Origin: Nesterenkonia massiliensis
GTDB lineage: Bacteria > Actinomycetota > Actinomycetes > Actinomycetales > Micrococcaceae
DNA length: 37,388 nt
Direction of reading: 5' to 3'
Assembly: GCF_000455245.1 (NCBI RefSeq)
Contig: NZ_HG005165.1
Location: 3,116-40,503, forward strand
Of this stretch, positions 25,827-33,875 are shown piece by piece. Numbering within the stretch: position 1 is the stretch's first letter; each line of letters begins with the position of its first letter. Below the pieces are notes generated by a model that searched no databases, was not told where the DNA came from, and was given only the letters and a program-made list of their open reading frames with translations. The translations under genes and the position numbers were made by a program.

Positions 25827-27563
25827 TCAACGGGCTTTCTGGTCTGGGTCAATAGGGCGGTGGACCGCGGGAGCCCCGTGGTCCTGGTAGATATCGGCGC
25901 GTGACCAGGAGGTATCCGGCGTGGACAATTCTCGCAGCGGCAGCCAGCCATCGGCGGCATTCCAGCGCTGTGATTCTTCCCTCATGCTGAACAGCTCAGT
26001 GGTATTGGGATCGAGGAACACAATATAGATCAAGTAGACCGCGGCCACCGCAAAGGCAATCCCCTGCACCACCGCGGTATCAATCCACTGGGCCACTGAA
26101 AGCTGACTGACCATGGAGTTCAGGACCATCACCGTCAGCAGCAGAGTCACCAGCACCAGAACCCTGCCGCGGTATACATGGACCACCGCATACAGCGGCA
26201 AGATCCACAGCACATACCAGGGCTGGATGATGGATGAAGATACCACCACTACGGTGAGCGCATAGGCCCCCCAGAGCACCGGATTGCCAAGCCGACGGCG
26301 CAGCAGCATCAGCGCCAGCACTATCCCGGAGAACAGCCGTGCCAGGTGATAGAAAACTTCGGCCACTGCCGCGGAGTCCCAGCCCAGACCGAGTTGGGCA
26401 ACCCAGCCCAGTACCAGTCCAATCAGCCCGACCGGCGCCGACTGCAGTATTGCCGAGCCCGCGCCGAGGGCCGCGGTGAACCATCCAATGCCCACTCCGA
26501 GGGCGTAGCCGCCTCCGATGAGCAACACCAGAGCAATCACGCCGGCGAAGCACCATTCGCGAAATCGCTGGGCATAGCTGACGGTGGAATCCAAGGTCAG
26601 CAGCACGGCGAACGGAAGCAGCACCAGGGCAATCGGTTTGACCGCCACGGCTGCTACCAGCAGCAGCACCGCCAGCAGTCGACGCCGACGCAGCGCATAC
26701 CAGGTACCGGCCAGCATCAGCCCGATCATCAGGGCGTCATTATGAGCAGCCGGGATGAAGACCATCAGGCTCAGCGGGTTCAGCAGGCACAGCCACAGCG
26801 CCCAGCCCGGGGCTGAACCGAAGGCTCGGGCCAGCTTGGGGATATAGACAGCCATCAGCACTACGCCGGTCAGCGCCACGAGCCTGAACAGAGCGATGGA
26901 GATCTCCGGGATCTCGAAGGAGACGAACCATACCCCACGGGCCAGCAACAGAAACAGTGGTCCGTATGGTGAGGGAGACTCAGCCCAGAGGGAGTCAGCC
27001 CCAGCGGCGAACCAGCCCGGCAGCTCCGAGACACCGCTCTGATACGGATTCAGCCCCGCGTGGAGCACTCTGCCCTGTGCCAGGTAGGAGAAAACGTCAC
27101 GGGAGAAAATCGGCAGGCAGAACATCAACGGAATGCCCCACATCAGCAGTGCCCGGCGCACCACCGGCACCGACTGCTCATCCCAGGTGCCGATCCGCTG
27201 GGAAAGTCGCAGCCAGGATCTCAGCAGAAGCAGCGCTCCGAGCACCAGCAGCACCGTGCAGATGATCACGCCCGCGGTCGTGGTGCGCACCGGCAGCAGC
27301 CATGGGTTCCGGGCGAGCACCGAACCCACCGTCTCGGCTACCCAGCCCACTCCCCATGAACCAGCCATGATCATCAGTACCGCCAGCAGTCCCTGGCGCA
27401 GGGTATGTGAGACTTGCCCCTCAGGTCCGCCGATCAGCCACGAGGTGCCGGCGAAGGAACCTAGCAACTCCCGGAACCGCAGCGCTGCCTTTCGGGCGGA
27501 CCGGACCGGGGCCGGCGTCGTCCTACCTGACACCCTGGGACCGCTCTTCCTGGTCACCGTCAC
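25827..27563 (-). CDS. MptA/MptB-type polyprenyl-phosphomannose alpha-1,6-mannosyltransferase
   Basis: GT-C membrane mannosyltransferase of 578 aa. The family hallmark CLPIFSRDVFSYLAQGRVLHAGLNPYQSGVSELPGW holds the periplasmic catalytic Asp, followed by WAESPSPYGPLFLLLARGVW. Other marks are FIPAAHNDALMIGLMLAGTWYA and VVVSSSIIQPWYVLWILPLYAVV. About 13 membrane segments with a short C-terminal tail. It is paralogous to the gene immediately upstream, whose 3' end it overlaps by 41 nt if the GTG at 27563 is used; a GTG at 27533 is an alternative. It probably elongates an alpha-1,6-mannan core of lipomannan. I cannot tell MptA from MptB by eye. Confidence 0.87.
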   Translation of the reverse strand: MTVTRKSGPRVSGRTTPAPVRSARKAALRFRELLGSFAGTSWLIGGPEGQVSHTLRQGLLAVLMIMAGSWGVGWVAETVGSVLARNPWLLPVRTTTAGVIICTVLLVLGALLLLRSWLRLSQRIGTWDEQSVPVVRRALLMWGIPLMFCLPIFSRDVFSYLAQGRVLHAGLNPYQSGVSELPGWFAAGADSLWAESPSPYGPLFLLLARGVWFVSFEIPEISIALFRLVALTGVVLMAVYIPKLARAFGSAPGWALWLCLLNPLSLMVFIPAAHNDALMIGLMLAGTWYALRRRRLLAVLLLVAAVAVKPIALVLLPFAVLLTLDSTVSYAQRFREWCFAGVIALVLLIGGGYALGVGIGWFTAALGAGSAILQSAPVGLIGLVLGWVAQLGLGWDSAAVAEVFYHLARLFSGIVLALMLLRRRLGNPVLWGAYALTVVVVSSSIIQPWYVLWILPLYAVVHVYRGRVLVLVTLLLTVMVLNSMVSQLSVAQWIDTAVVQGIAFAVAAVYLIYIVFLDPNTTELFSMREESQRWNAADGWLPLRELSTPDTSWSRADIYQDHGAPAVHRPIDPDQKAR

Positions 27564-29178
27564 CAGCCTTATTAGCCACGGGGTTCATCAGGTTCGGTGA
27601 GGTGCGCTGATGAGCAGGGATCTGGTGGTGTTCAGCTGTTGTCAGCGGAGGCTCCACCGGTGTGGCCGCTCGCTTCCACGGCAGACTCAGTCGCGCGCGC
27701 GGAAGATCCCAGCCGGTCCACACAACCCAGCGGGTCCCTGGGTCCACAGTGGCCATGATGACCAGGCATATCCAGGAGACCGCGAGCGAAAGCGCGACCA
27801 TCTGCTGCTCCATCTCCAGGAACTGGTAGATGGAGAGTTGATCCATCGCGCCGAACGCCAGGAAGAAGGCGACCGTGAAGACCACCCACTTGAACTCCCA
27901 GTTACGTCGGATACCGGTGACGGCGAACAGTGGCAGCAGCCACAGCAGATACCAGGGCTGGATAATCGGGGAGAGCACCACAAGCGCGGTGAAGGCCCAG
28001 GTCATGCGTTTGACGATGCGATCATCACTGCCGCGGAACATCAGATACAGCACCACGATGACGCTGCTGACCCGCGCGACGAGCTTGAGCGTGTCCAGGG
28101 TCCAGAAGTACTCGATACCCAGATTGCCCAGCAAGGTGGCGAGCCAGCCGTTGACAATTCCAATAGGTGACCAGAAGGTGCTGCCAGTGCCGGTACCGGC
28201 AAGGACCGCCAACCAGCCGAATCCGTAGCCCTGCAGCAGACCCACAACCAGCAGGATCATCCCGGCAAGGCCCGCGGTATAGAACCAGTACTGGAACTTA
28301 CGCACCCAGGAGGAGCCCGGTCCTGCCCAAAGCAGTCCGATAAACGGCAGCAGGACCATCGTGATGGGTTTGATGCCGATGGAGACCACCACCAGAAGGA
28401 CGGCCAGCACTCCCCTGCCGTGGGCCGCAGCCCAGATACCTGCCAACGCGAAGCCGACCATGATGGCGTCGTTATGAACGCTGGAGATGAAGCTGATAAT
28501 CAGCAGCGGATTGGCCACGGTGATCCACTGCGCTCGCGCGCCGTCCACCCCGTGCAGTCTGGCCAGCTTCGGCACGTAGTACATGATCATTGCCACTCCG
28601 CCGACACAGGCGAGCCGGAAGAGGAAGATTGCCAGGTCGGGACTGTCCCCGGAGACACGCATAATGGCCGCCTCCAGCCACAAGAAGAGCGGCCCGTAGG
28701 GCGTCTCGGATTCTGCCCAGACAATGTCTGTTCCCAGATGGAACCAGTTATCCAGTGTGGACACGCCTGTGGTGTAAGGGTCCTGGCCGGCGAGCACCAG
28801 ACGGCCCTGATTCAGATACGCGAAGACGTCCCGGGAGAAGATCGGGATGACGAACAGCTGCGGGGCACACCAGAGAATAGTGGCGAGATTCACGGTGCGC
28901 AGACTGCCTTCTGGCCACTGATCGGCCGGGTCCTGCCCGCGCAGGCGCCGACCCAGCCGCAGCCAGGCCCGGAACATCACCCAGCAACCCAGTGTCAGCG
29001 CAACGGTCGAGACGATCACGCCTTCAGACTCAGTGCGCAGCGGAATAACCCAAGGGTGGCGGGCTATCGGCGAGACTGACACCAGCCAACCCACACCGAA
29101 GGAACCAAAGAGGATGAGCAGGGAGCCGATGAAGCCCTCGATGATGGGCCCAATAGGGCTTTTCCGCTCACTCGTCAT
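27523..29178 (-). CDS. MptA/MptB-type polyprenyl-phosphomannose alpha-1,6-mannosyltransferase
   Basis: Second paralogue, first gene of the run. The same hallmark appears: VIPIFSRDVFAYLNQGRLVLAGQDPYTTGVSTLDNW, then WAESETPYGPLFLWLEAAI, SSVHNDAIMVGFALAGIWAAAHGRG and SPIIQPWYLLWLLPLFAV. I place the start at the ATG at 29178 (551 aa): a TAGATT -10 lies exactly 7 nt upstream and there is no ribosome-binding site, so the mRNA is probably leaderless. The open frame extends to 29250 but that part overlaps the orn promoter and is not family-like. It works with the following mannosyltransferase and GT87 protein on envelope mannan. Confidence 0.88.
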   Translation of the reverse strand: MTSERKSPIGPIIEGFIGSLLILFGSFGVGWLVSVSPIARHPWVIPLRTESEGVIVSTVALTLGCWVMFRAWLRLGRRLRGQDPADQWPEGSLRTVNLATILWCAPQLFVIPIFSRDVFAYLNQGRLVLAGQDPYTTGVSTLDNWFHLGTDIVWAESETPYGPLFLWLEAAIMRVSGDSPDLAIFLFRLACVGGVAMIMYYVPKLARLHGVDGARAQWITVANPLLIISFISSVHNDAIMVGFALAGIWAAAHGRGVLAVLLVVVSIGIKPITMVLLPFIGLLWAGPGSSWVRKFQYWFYTAGLAGMILLVVGLLQGYGFGWLAVLAGTGTGSTFWSPIGIVNGWLATLLGNLGIEYFWTLDTLKLVARVSSVIVVLYLMFRGSDDRIVKRMTWAFTALVVLSPIIQPWYLLWLLPLFAVTGIRRNWEFKWVVFTVAFFLAFGAMDQLSIYQFLEMEQQMVALSLAVSWICLVIMATVDPGTRWVVWTGWDLPRARLSLPWKRAATPVEPPLTTAEHHQIPAHQRTSPNLMNPVANKAGDGDQEERSQGVR

Positions 29179-29185
29179 TCCTAAG

Positions 29186-29231
29186 AATCTACCATCGGGC
29201 CTCCTGCACACAGGAGGCTTCTCTGTAGAGT
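29186..29231. promoter_or_regulatory. Divergent mannosyltransferase/orn promoters with perfect hairpin
   Basis: On the minus strand TAGATT (29186-29191) is a -10 for the mannosyltransferase; on the plus strand TAGAGT (29226-29231) is a -10 for orn. Each lies 7 nt before its start codon. Between them GCCTCCTG-CACA-CAGGAGGC (29199-29218) is a perfect 8-bp inverted repeat that covers both expected -35 positions. A regulator bound there could control both genes. The operator role is inferred. Confidence 0.5.
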
Positions 29232-29238
29232 GTCCGTC

Positions 29239-29802
29239 GTGACTGAACATTCAACTGACTGGTCCGGACGGATGGTCTGGATCGACTGCGAGATGACCGG
29301 ACTGAACCCTGAGAGAGATGTGCTCATCGAGGTTGCCGCGCTGGTAACCGACGCTGAGCTGAACATCCTGGGAGAGGGGGTCGACGTCGTCGTTCGCCCC
29401 GAACCCCAGGCCCTTGCAGGCATGTCCTCCTTTGTGCGAGAGATGCACACCTCTTCGGGTCTGCTGCAGGAACTGGAGGACGGCATCTCCCTAGAGGCCG
29501 CCGAGCGCAAAGTTCTGGAGTATGTGCAGACCTGGATCCCGGAAGCCGGAGTGGCTCCGCTGGCCGGCAACTCCGTGCATGCCGATAAAGCGTTCCTGCG
29601 CCTGGGGATGCCTAAGCTCACACAGCATCTGCACTATCGAATCATCGACGTCTCCACGCTGAAGGAGCTGGCCCGGCGCTGGTACCCCGAGGCCCTGGCT
29701 GGGGCGCCGAAGAAGACCGGCAACCACCGTGCCCTGGGTGATATCCGGGATTCCATCGAGGAGCTGCGCTACTACCGCGACGCTGTTCTCCGTCCGGCCT
29801 AG
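29239..29802 (+). CDS. orn: Oligoribonuclease Orn
   Basis: DEDDh-family 3'-5' exonuclease that degrades 2-5-nt RNAs, including pGpG, to nucleotides. D16/E18 in VWIDCEMTGL, the Asp in NSVHADKAF, and the His/Asp pair in TGNHRALGDIRDS make up the metal-binding set. I choose the GTG at 29239 (187 aa) because a TAGAGT -10 lies exactly 7 nt upstream, giving a leaderless mRNA; a GTG at 29230 overlaps that -10. It is divergent from the mannosyltransferase genes and sits just before tRNA-His. Confidence 0.95.
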   Translation: MTEHSTDWSGRMVWIDCEMTGLNPERDVLIEVAALVTDAELNILGEGVDVVVRPEPQALAGMSSFVREMHTSSGLLQELEDGISLEAAERKVLEYVQTWIPEAGVAPLAGNSVHADKAFLRLGMPKLTQHLHYRIIDVSTLKELARRWYPEALAGAPKKTGNHRALGDIRDSIEELRYYRDAVLRPA

Positions 29803-29895
29803 ATTCGGCGGTGATCCCCAGGCCGTGACGGCGGGCGTAAGCTTGCTGTAGGCACCATCACCGGAGCCGATGTGCTGAAGCGGTCGGTTTAGGTG

Positions 29896-29901
29896 TATGA
29901 T
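29896..29901 (+). promoter_or_regulatory. -10 box of tRNA-His
   Basis: TATGAT lies about 46 nt upstream of the mature tRNA. No clear -35 hexamer was found at the usual distance. Confidence 0.45.
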
Positions 29902-29947
29902 GTACGGGTTGCTTTCGAGGGCCTCAAGCGCCTGGAGAAATCACATG

Positions 29948-30023
29948 GTGGGCGTAGCTCAGCTGGTAGAGCATCGCGTTGTGGTCGCGAGGGTCGCGGG
30001 TTCAAGCCCCGTCGCTCACCCCA
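29948..30023 (+). tRNA. tRNA-His (anticodon GTG)
   Basis: A full cloverleaf can be folded. The acceptor GTGGGCG pairs with CGCTCAC. The D-arm is TAGCTCAGCTGGTAGAGCA. The anticodon stem TCGCG/CGCGA encloses TTGTGGT with anticodon GTG at 29981-29983. The T-arm loop is TTCAAGC. Discriminator C30020 is followed by an encoded CCA. The G at 29947 would supply the extra G-1 of tRNA-His. The recombinase relic on the other strand ends inside the acceptor stem, so this 3' end is probably an attachment site. Confidence 0.97.
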
Positions 30024-30654
30024 AATGGGAGAGGTTCAAACCCTCGACAAGAGTAACCACTCTTTGTCCGGTTTGAGCCTCTCCCTTCTTCTTCGCTTCA
30101 GCGGCCCAGTTCAGAGCGTTCATCTGCTCCTCGGTATCGCAGAGTGAACCGAAAGGTCGTTCGTATTCGACACGGACATCCCCGTCTTCCTCGATGAAGA
30201 TCCTGTGGAAGAATGCCTGATTGCACAGTCGCCGGTTTGCGTCATCGGCACGCTCGTACACGCTGACGATGTTGGCAAGCAGCCCGAGCGAGTCGTCGAG
30301 GTTTGCTCTCGCTGACGTATATTCATCGTGATGCGCTTCGATTCGGTGCTGACCGGGTGACACTTCGATCATCTCGTAGTACTTCTCGATGAGCCGCTCG
30401 ACATCTTCGATAAGCATCGCTTGCCTTGTGCACTCGGTCTTGCCCGAGTGCCTGCCTGAGCACACGAAATACGGGTAGACATTGCCGTGCCGGTTCTTTG
30501 CGTTCGTGATGATCAGCCGTTCACCGCACTGACCGCAGTAGACGGTGTCTTTCAGGTAGTGGTCATGCACCTGCGTGGCATCAGCTGCGGACTTGTGTGC
30601 GTCGAGCACGGCCTGTACCTGGTACCAGACTTCTTTGGGCACAATTGAATTGGC
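30016..30654 (-). pseudogene. Large serine recombinase, C-terminal fragment
   Basis: The retained segment starts at about SIVPKEVWYQVQAVLDAH (end of the recombinase domain). It continues with the zinc beta-ribbon (YCGQCGERLI ... YFVCSGRHSGKTECTRQAM, four Cys) and a coiled-coil region (VERLIEKYYEM ... ANLDDSLGLLANIVSVYERADDANRRL). The N-terminal resolvase domain with the catalytic serine is gone, replaced by an IS3-family transposase relic, so the protein is inactive. The frame stays open up to 30921 only because it reads through the IS relic out of phase. The last codons run through a large hairpin and the TGA lies in the tRNA-His acceptor stem. It probably belonged to the element that integrated at tRNA-His. 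Confidence 0.75.
30027..30093 (+). terminator. Large hairpin after tRNA-His
   Basis: Arms 30027-30042 and 30070-30085 pair over all 16 positions (one U-G wobble), and an inner GACAA/TTGTC stem continues the helix. The hairpin begins 3 nt past the tRNA CCA and is followed by TTCTTCTT, so it can terminate tRNA-His transcription. On the other strand it lies inside the open tail of the recombinase relic. Confidence 0.7.
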
Positions 30655-30682
30655 CTGGTTCTTGTTCCGACCGGTTTCCCTG

Positions 30683-30921
30683 TCAGCCGGTCGGTGACAG
30701 AAGCGTCTCGGTTTCAGCGTAGTACGCCTGTTCGACCTCGATCGGAGTACGCATATCGAGTTCCCCGTGGAGCCGCTCATGGTTCCACCACCACACGTAT
30801 TCGAGGGTCGCAAGCTCGACCTGCTCGACCGTCCGCCAGGGCCTTGCTGACGGATCAGTTCGGTCTTGTAGACCTTCATGGCGCCCAGCAGATCAACCAA
30901 GAAGCGACTCACAGCACCCAA
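30683..30921 (-). pseudogene. IS3-family transposase (OrfB), C-terminal relic with frameshift
   Basis: On the minus strand VYKTELIRQQGP is followed, after a one-base deletion near 30836-30840, by WRTVEQVELATLEYVWWWN, HERLHGELDM and RTPIEVEQAYYAETETLLSPTG and a stop at 30683. This is the C-terminal end of the IS3-family integrase core (rve). Most of the transposase and one IS end are missing. The upstream residues near 30880-30921 are already degenerate. The relic abuts the truncated serine recombinase, suggesting the IS inserted into it and then decayed. Confidence 0.75.
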
Positions 30922-30959
30922 GTAGCTGGTGAGCCACAGAGAGGAGCTCCGAGCACGAC

Positions 30960-31001
30960 TTGATCTAGGTCAAGGCTGAGGCTCTGTCAACACAATAGTC
31001 T
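30960..31001 (+). promoter_or_regulatory. Metal/redox cassette promoter with FNR-type box
   Basis: TTGATCTAGGTCAA (30960-30973) matches the FNR consensus TTGATnnnnATCAA at 9 of 10 defined bases. TAGTCT (30996-31001) is a good -10. With transcription starting about 7 nt later, near 31008, the box centre falls at about -41.5, the classical class II activator position. The cassette's own Crp/Fnr regulator carries the matching recognition helix. Two small hairpins follow in the leader (CCAGG/CCTGG and CCCCG/CGGGG, 31014-31046). Confidence 0.65.
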
Positions 31002-31065
31002 GGGTCGTGAAGGCCAGGAACCTCCTGGTCGATCCCCGTTTCGGGGTGAAGCGAAAGGACTCATC

Positions 31066-31302
31066 ATGGCGAACGCTACTGACACCACCCACACTCTGCT
31101 GCGCGCCGAGGGTTTCTCGTGCCCGTCGTGCGTGACCAAGATCGAGAAGCAGGTCGGCAAGCTCGATGGCGTCGAGAACGTGACGGTGCACTTCGCCTCG
31201 GGTCGCGTTGAGATCGACCACGATGAGACAAGAAGTTCCGTCGACGATCTCATTGCTGCTGTCGATAAGGCCGGCTATAAGTCGAAGGCCTCCGCGTTCT
31301 AG
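31066..31302 (+). CDS. HMA-domain metallochaperone (CopZ-like)
   Basis: A 78-aa ferredoxin-like heavy-metal-associated domain. The metal site is C19-P-S-C22 in EGFSCPSCVTKIEKQV, followed by the typical GVENVTVHFASGRVEIDHDE strand and a VDKAGYKS end. It should bind a soft metal ion and pass it to the P-type ATPase that follows 51 nt downstream and itself has no HMA domain. GAAAGGA lies about 7 nt before the ATG. It is the first gene of the cassette, directly behind the FNR-type box. The motif CPSC rather than CxxC variants typical of Cu chaperones leaves the metal open (Cu, Zn or Cd). Confidence 0.9.
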   Translation: MANATDTTHTLLRAEGFSCPSCVTKIEKQVGKLDGVENVTVHFASGRVEIDHDETRSSVDDLIAAVDKAGYKSKASAF

Positions 31303-31353
31303 CCAAACGGCTCCTAACGCACTAAGTTCACCAATTCGAAAGGCGGCACATTC

Positions 31354-33393
31354 GTGAACGCGTTCCGTAAGTGGCGGTATGGCAACTGGTTCATTCCCGT
31401 TGTCTCGGGCCTCCTCATTCTCGTGTCGTTCGGCGTCGAAAAGCTCTTCGGCGGCAGCTGGAACGTCACGGTCGGTCCGCAATGGTGGATCGACGCTGGC
31501 GAACACGCCCACGGTTCTGGTCATGTGTTTACCCTTGCGAACGCGTTCATGCTCGCCGCAGCAATTGTCGCGGGGTACGGAATCGTCGTGAAGGCCGTCC
31601 GGGCACTGCTCGTAAAGTTCATCAGTATCGACCTGCTCGTATCGATTGCAGCGATCGGCGCGACACTCATCGGCAACTTCTGGGAAGCTGCCGCCGTGAC
31701 GTTCCTCTTCGCGATCGGTCACGCACTCGAAGCCGGCACGATGAACAAGACCCGTGCAGCGCTCGCTGAGTTGGTCGCGGTGGCCCCCGACGTTGCAGTC
31801 GTGATGCGCGACGGTGAGCAGGTCGAGATCGCCGCACATCAGGTGCGCATGGGCGAGATCGTGCTCGTAAAGAACGGAGCGAAAGTTCCCGTCGACGGGC
31901 AGGTCGTGTCAGGCACCGGAGCGATCGACGAGGCATCGATCACGGGTGAGTCGATCCCTGTCGAAAAGACGAAGTCAGATCACGTGTTTGCGGGCACGAT
32001 CTCGCGGGGCGGATTCCTACAGGTCATGGCGACCGGCATCGGAGCCGACACGACGCTCGCGCGCATCATTCACCGTGTCGAAGAAGCGCAGGATGCGAAA
32101 GCGAAAACGCAGGCATTCATCGACCGATTCTCGAAGTGGTACACGCCCGCGGTGATGGTACTCGCGCTTGCGGCGGGCCTCATCTCTGGTGACGTAGTGC
32201 TCGGCCTCACGTTGCTCGTGATCGGTTGCCCGGGCGCGCTCGTCATCTCGATTCCCGTGGCGATCGTAGCGGGCATCGGCCGCTCGGCCCGCAACGGGAT
32301 TCTCATCAAGGGCGGCGAGTACCTCGAAACCTCGGCCAAGATCTCGGCCGTCGCAGTCGATAAGACGGGGACTCTCACCGAGGGCCGCCCGGTACTCACC
32401 GACATCGTTGTGCTCAATCCTGAAGCGGATCGGCGCGAGGTGCTTCGCTGGGCAGCCGCCGCAGAAGCAGGGTCCGAGCACCCACTGGCCCGCCCGATCC
32501 TCGACACCGCACGAGAAGAAGGAGTGGCCCCCGAGGGCCTTCCGGGATCGGTCACACCGGTCGTGGGCAAGGGGATCGTGGCCGACGCTCACGGCAAGCG
32601 GGTACTCATCGGTAACGTGCCGCTGCTCGAACAGTACGGGATCGTGAACGACGCGGGGGCGGCTGTGGCTGCGAACAAACTGGCAGTGGCAGGCAAGACC
32701 CCCATGATTGTCGCGGTCGATGAGAGCGTGCTTGGCGTAATCGGTGTCGCAGATACGATCCGCGAGGATGCCCCCGAGATGATCAGGCGCTTGCACGCTA
32801 GCGGGGTGCAGAAGGTGGTGATGCTCACCGGAGATACGCGCCTTGTCGCCGAAGCCATCGGTGAGGCGGTCGGTATCGATGAGATCCATGCTTCGTTGCT
32901 ACCCGAGGACAAGCTCGACGCTGTCGCGCGGTTGCAGCGCGAGGGGCACACGGTCGCGATGGTGGGCGACGGCGTGAACGACGCCCCGGCCCTCGCGACC
33001 GCCGACATTGGTGTTGCCATGGGTGCAGCGGGCTCAGCGGTGGCCGTGGAGACGGCAGACATTGCCCTGATGGGCGACAACCTCTTGAAACTGCCCGAAG
33101 CAATCAGCCTCGCCAAACGCACCGTGAACGTCATGCGCCAGAACATCTGGATCGCGCTCATCACCGTTGTCGTGCTGCTCGTCGGGGTCTTCGCAGGGGG
33201 TGTCACGATGGCTATCGGCATGCTCGTGCACGAGGGATCGGTGCTCATCGTAATCCTCAACGCGATGCGCCTGCTGCGCAACACCCAAGGAGCCACTGCG
33301 TTATCGAGGAGTGAACGCGCCCGAGCCGCACATGAAACAGGCCGCCCGGTCGAACCAGCCACGGCCCAGAGTTCATCCGAACTTCCATCTTAA
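31354..33393 (+). CDS. P1B-type heavy-metal ATPase with CPG membrane motif
   Basis: Metal-transporting P-type ATPase of 679 aa. The A-domain TGES is at 197-200, the membrane metal motif C292-P293-G294 (VIGCPGALVIS), phosphorylation site D336 in DKTGT, the P1B-specific SEHPLARP with H376, and the hinge GDGVND at 538-543. There is no N-terminal HMA domain; that role seems to fall to the separate HMA protein upstream. A His-rich loop (EHAHGSGH) lies between the first membrane helices. The usual CPC/CPH/SPC motif is replaced by CPG, so metal specificity cannot be assigned; Zn/Cd-type (CadA/ZntA) is the nearest look-alike. GTG start with GAAAGG 10 nt upstream. Leu codons favour CTC, unlike core genes. 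Confidence 0.92.
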   Translation: MNAFRKWRYGNWFIPVVSGLLILVSFGVEKLFGGSWNVTVGPQWWIDAGEHAHGSGHVFTLANAFMLAAAIVAGYGIVVKAVRALLVKFISIDLLVSIAAIGATLIGNFWEAAAVTFLFAIGHALEAGTMNKTRAALAELVAVAPDVAVVMRDGEQVEIAAHQVRMGEIVLVKNGAKVPVDGQVVSGTGAIDEASITGESIPVEKTKSDHVFAGTISRGGFLQVMATGIGADTTLARIIHRVEEAQDAKAKTQAFIDRFSKWYTPAVMVLALAAGLISGDVVLGLTLLVIGCPGALVISIPVAIVAGIGRSARNGILIKGGEYLETSAKISAVAVDKTGTLTEGRPVLTDIVVLNPEADRREVLRWAAAAEAGSEHPLARPILDTAREEGVAPEGLPGSVTPVVGKGIVADAHGKRVLIGNVPLLEQYGIVNDAGAAVAANKLAVAGKTPMIVAVDESVLGVIGVADTIREDAPEMIRRLHASGVQKVVMLTGDTRLVAEAIGEAVGIDEIHASLLPEDKLDAVARLQREGHTVAMVGDGVNDAPALATADIGVAMGAAGSAVAVETADIALMGDNLLKLPEAISLAKRTVNVMRQNIWIALITVVVLLVGVFAGGVTMAIGMLVHEGSVLIVILNAMRLLRNTQGATALSRSERARAAHETGRPVEPATAQSSSELPS

Positions 33394-33408
33394 GAAAGGA
33401 TCACACGC

Positions 33409-33840
33409 ATGAGTGAGAACCAGTTCAGCGTCGGCGAGAAGGCGACGCACTTCATCATCGACGAGGTCGCGAAAGCAAACACGTATTTTCGTCAGGTGCT
33501 CTGGACGGGAAAGCATTCCCAACTCGTTGCGATGACGATTCCGGTGGGCGGGGAGATCGGCGACGAGGTGCATAACACCACCGACCAGTTGCTGAGTTTT
33601 GTGTCGGGCAGCGGAGAGGCCGACCTTGACGGCGAGACGCACACCGTTGATGCTGGCGACCTGTGCGCTGTCCCGGCCGGTACTCGCCACAACTTCCGCA
33701 ACACTGGCGATGAGCCTTTGGTGCTCTACACCGTCTATTCACCTCCGGAGCACGCAATTGACGCGGAGTATGCCACGAAGGAACTCGCTGATGCGGCAGA
33801 GGCTTCGGGTGAAGACGCTCCACCCCAGGCAACCACGTAA
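33409..33840 (+). CDS. Cupin-domain protein
   Basis: Small single-cupin protein of 143 aa. Motif 1 is degenerate: GGEIGDEVHNTTDQLLSFVSGSGE keeps H55 but not the second His of HxH, with D59/Q60 near the usual Glu. Motif 2 is GDLCAVPAGTRHNFRNTG with H94. Such proteins resemble mannose-6-phosphate isomerase-like cupins of unknown activity. AAAGGA precedes the ATG and the gene is 15 nt after the ATPase stop, so it is co-transcribed. The C-terminal 25 residues are Ala/Glu-rich. A metal-linked or redox role is suggested by context only. Confidence 0.87.
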   Translation: MSENQFSVGEKATHFIIDEVAKANTYFRQVLWTGKHSQLVAMTIPVGGEIGDEVHNTTDQLLSFVSGSGEADLDGETHTVDAGDLCAVPAGTRHNFRNTGDEPLVLYTVYSPPEHAIDAEYATKELADAAEASGEDAPPQATT

Positions 33841-33875
33841 GTGTCACTCACCTGGAGAATGAGGAGAAGTCAATA

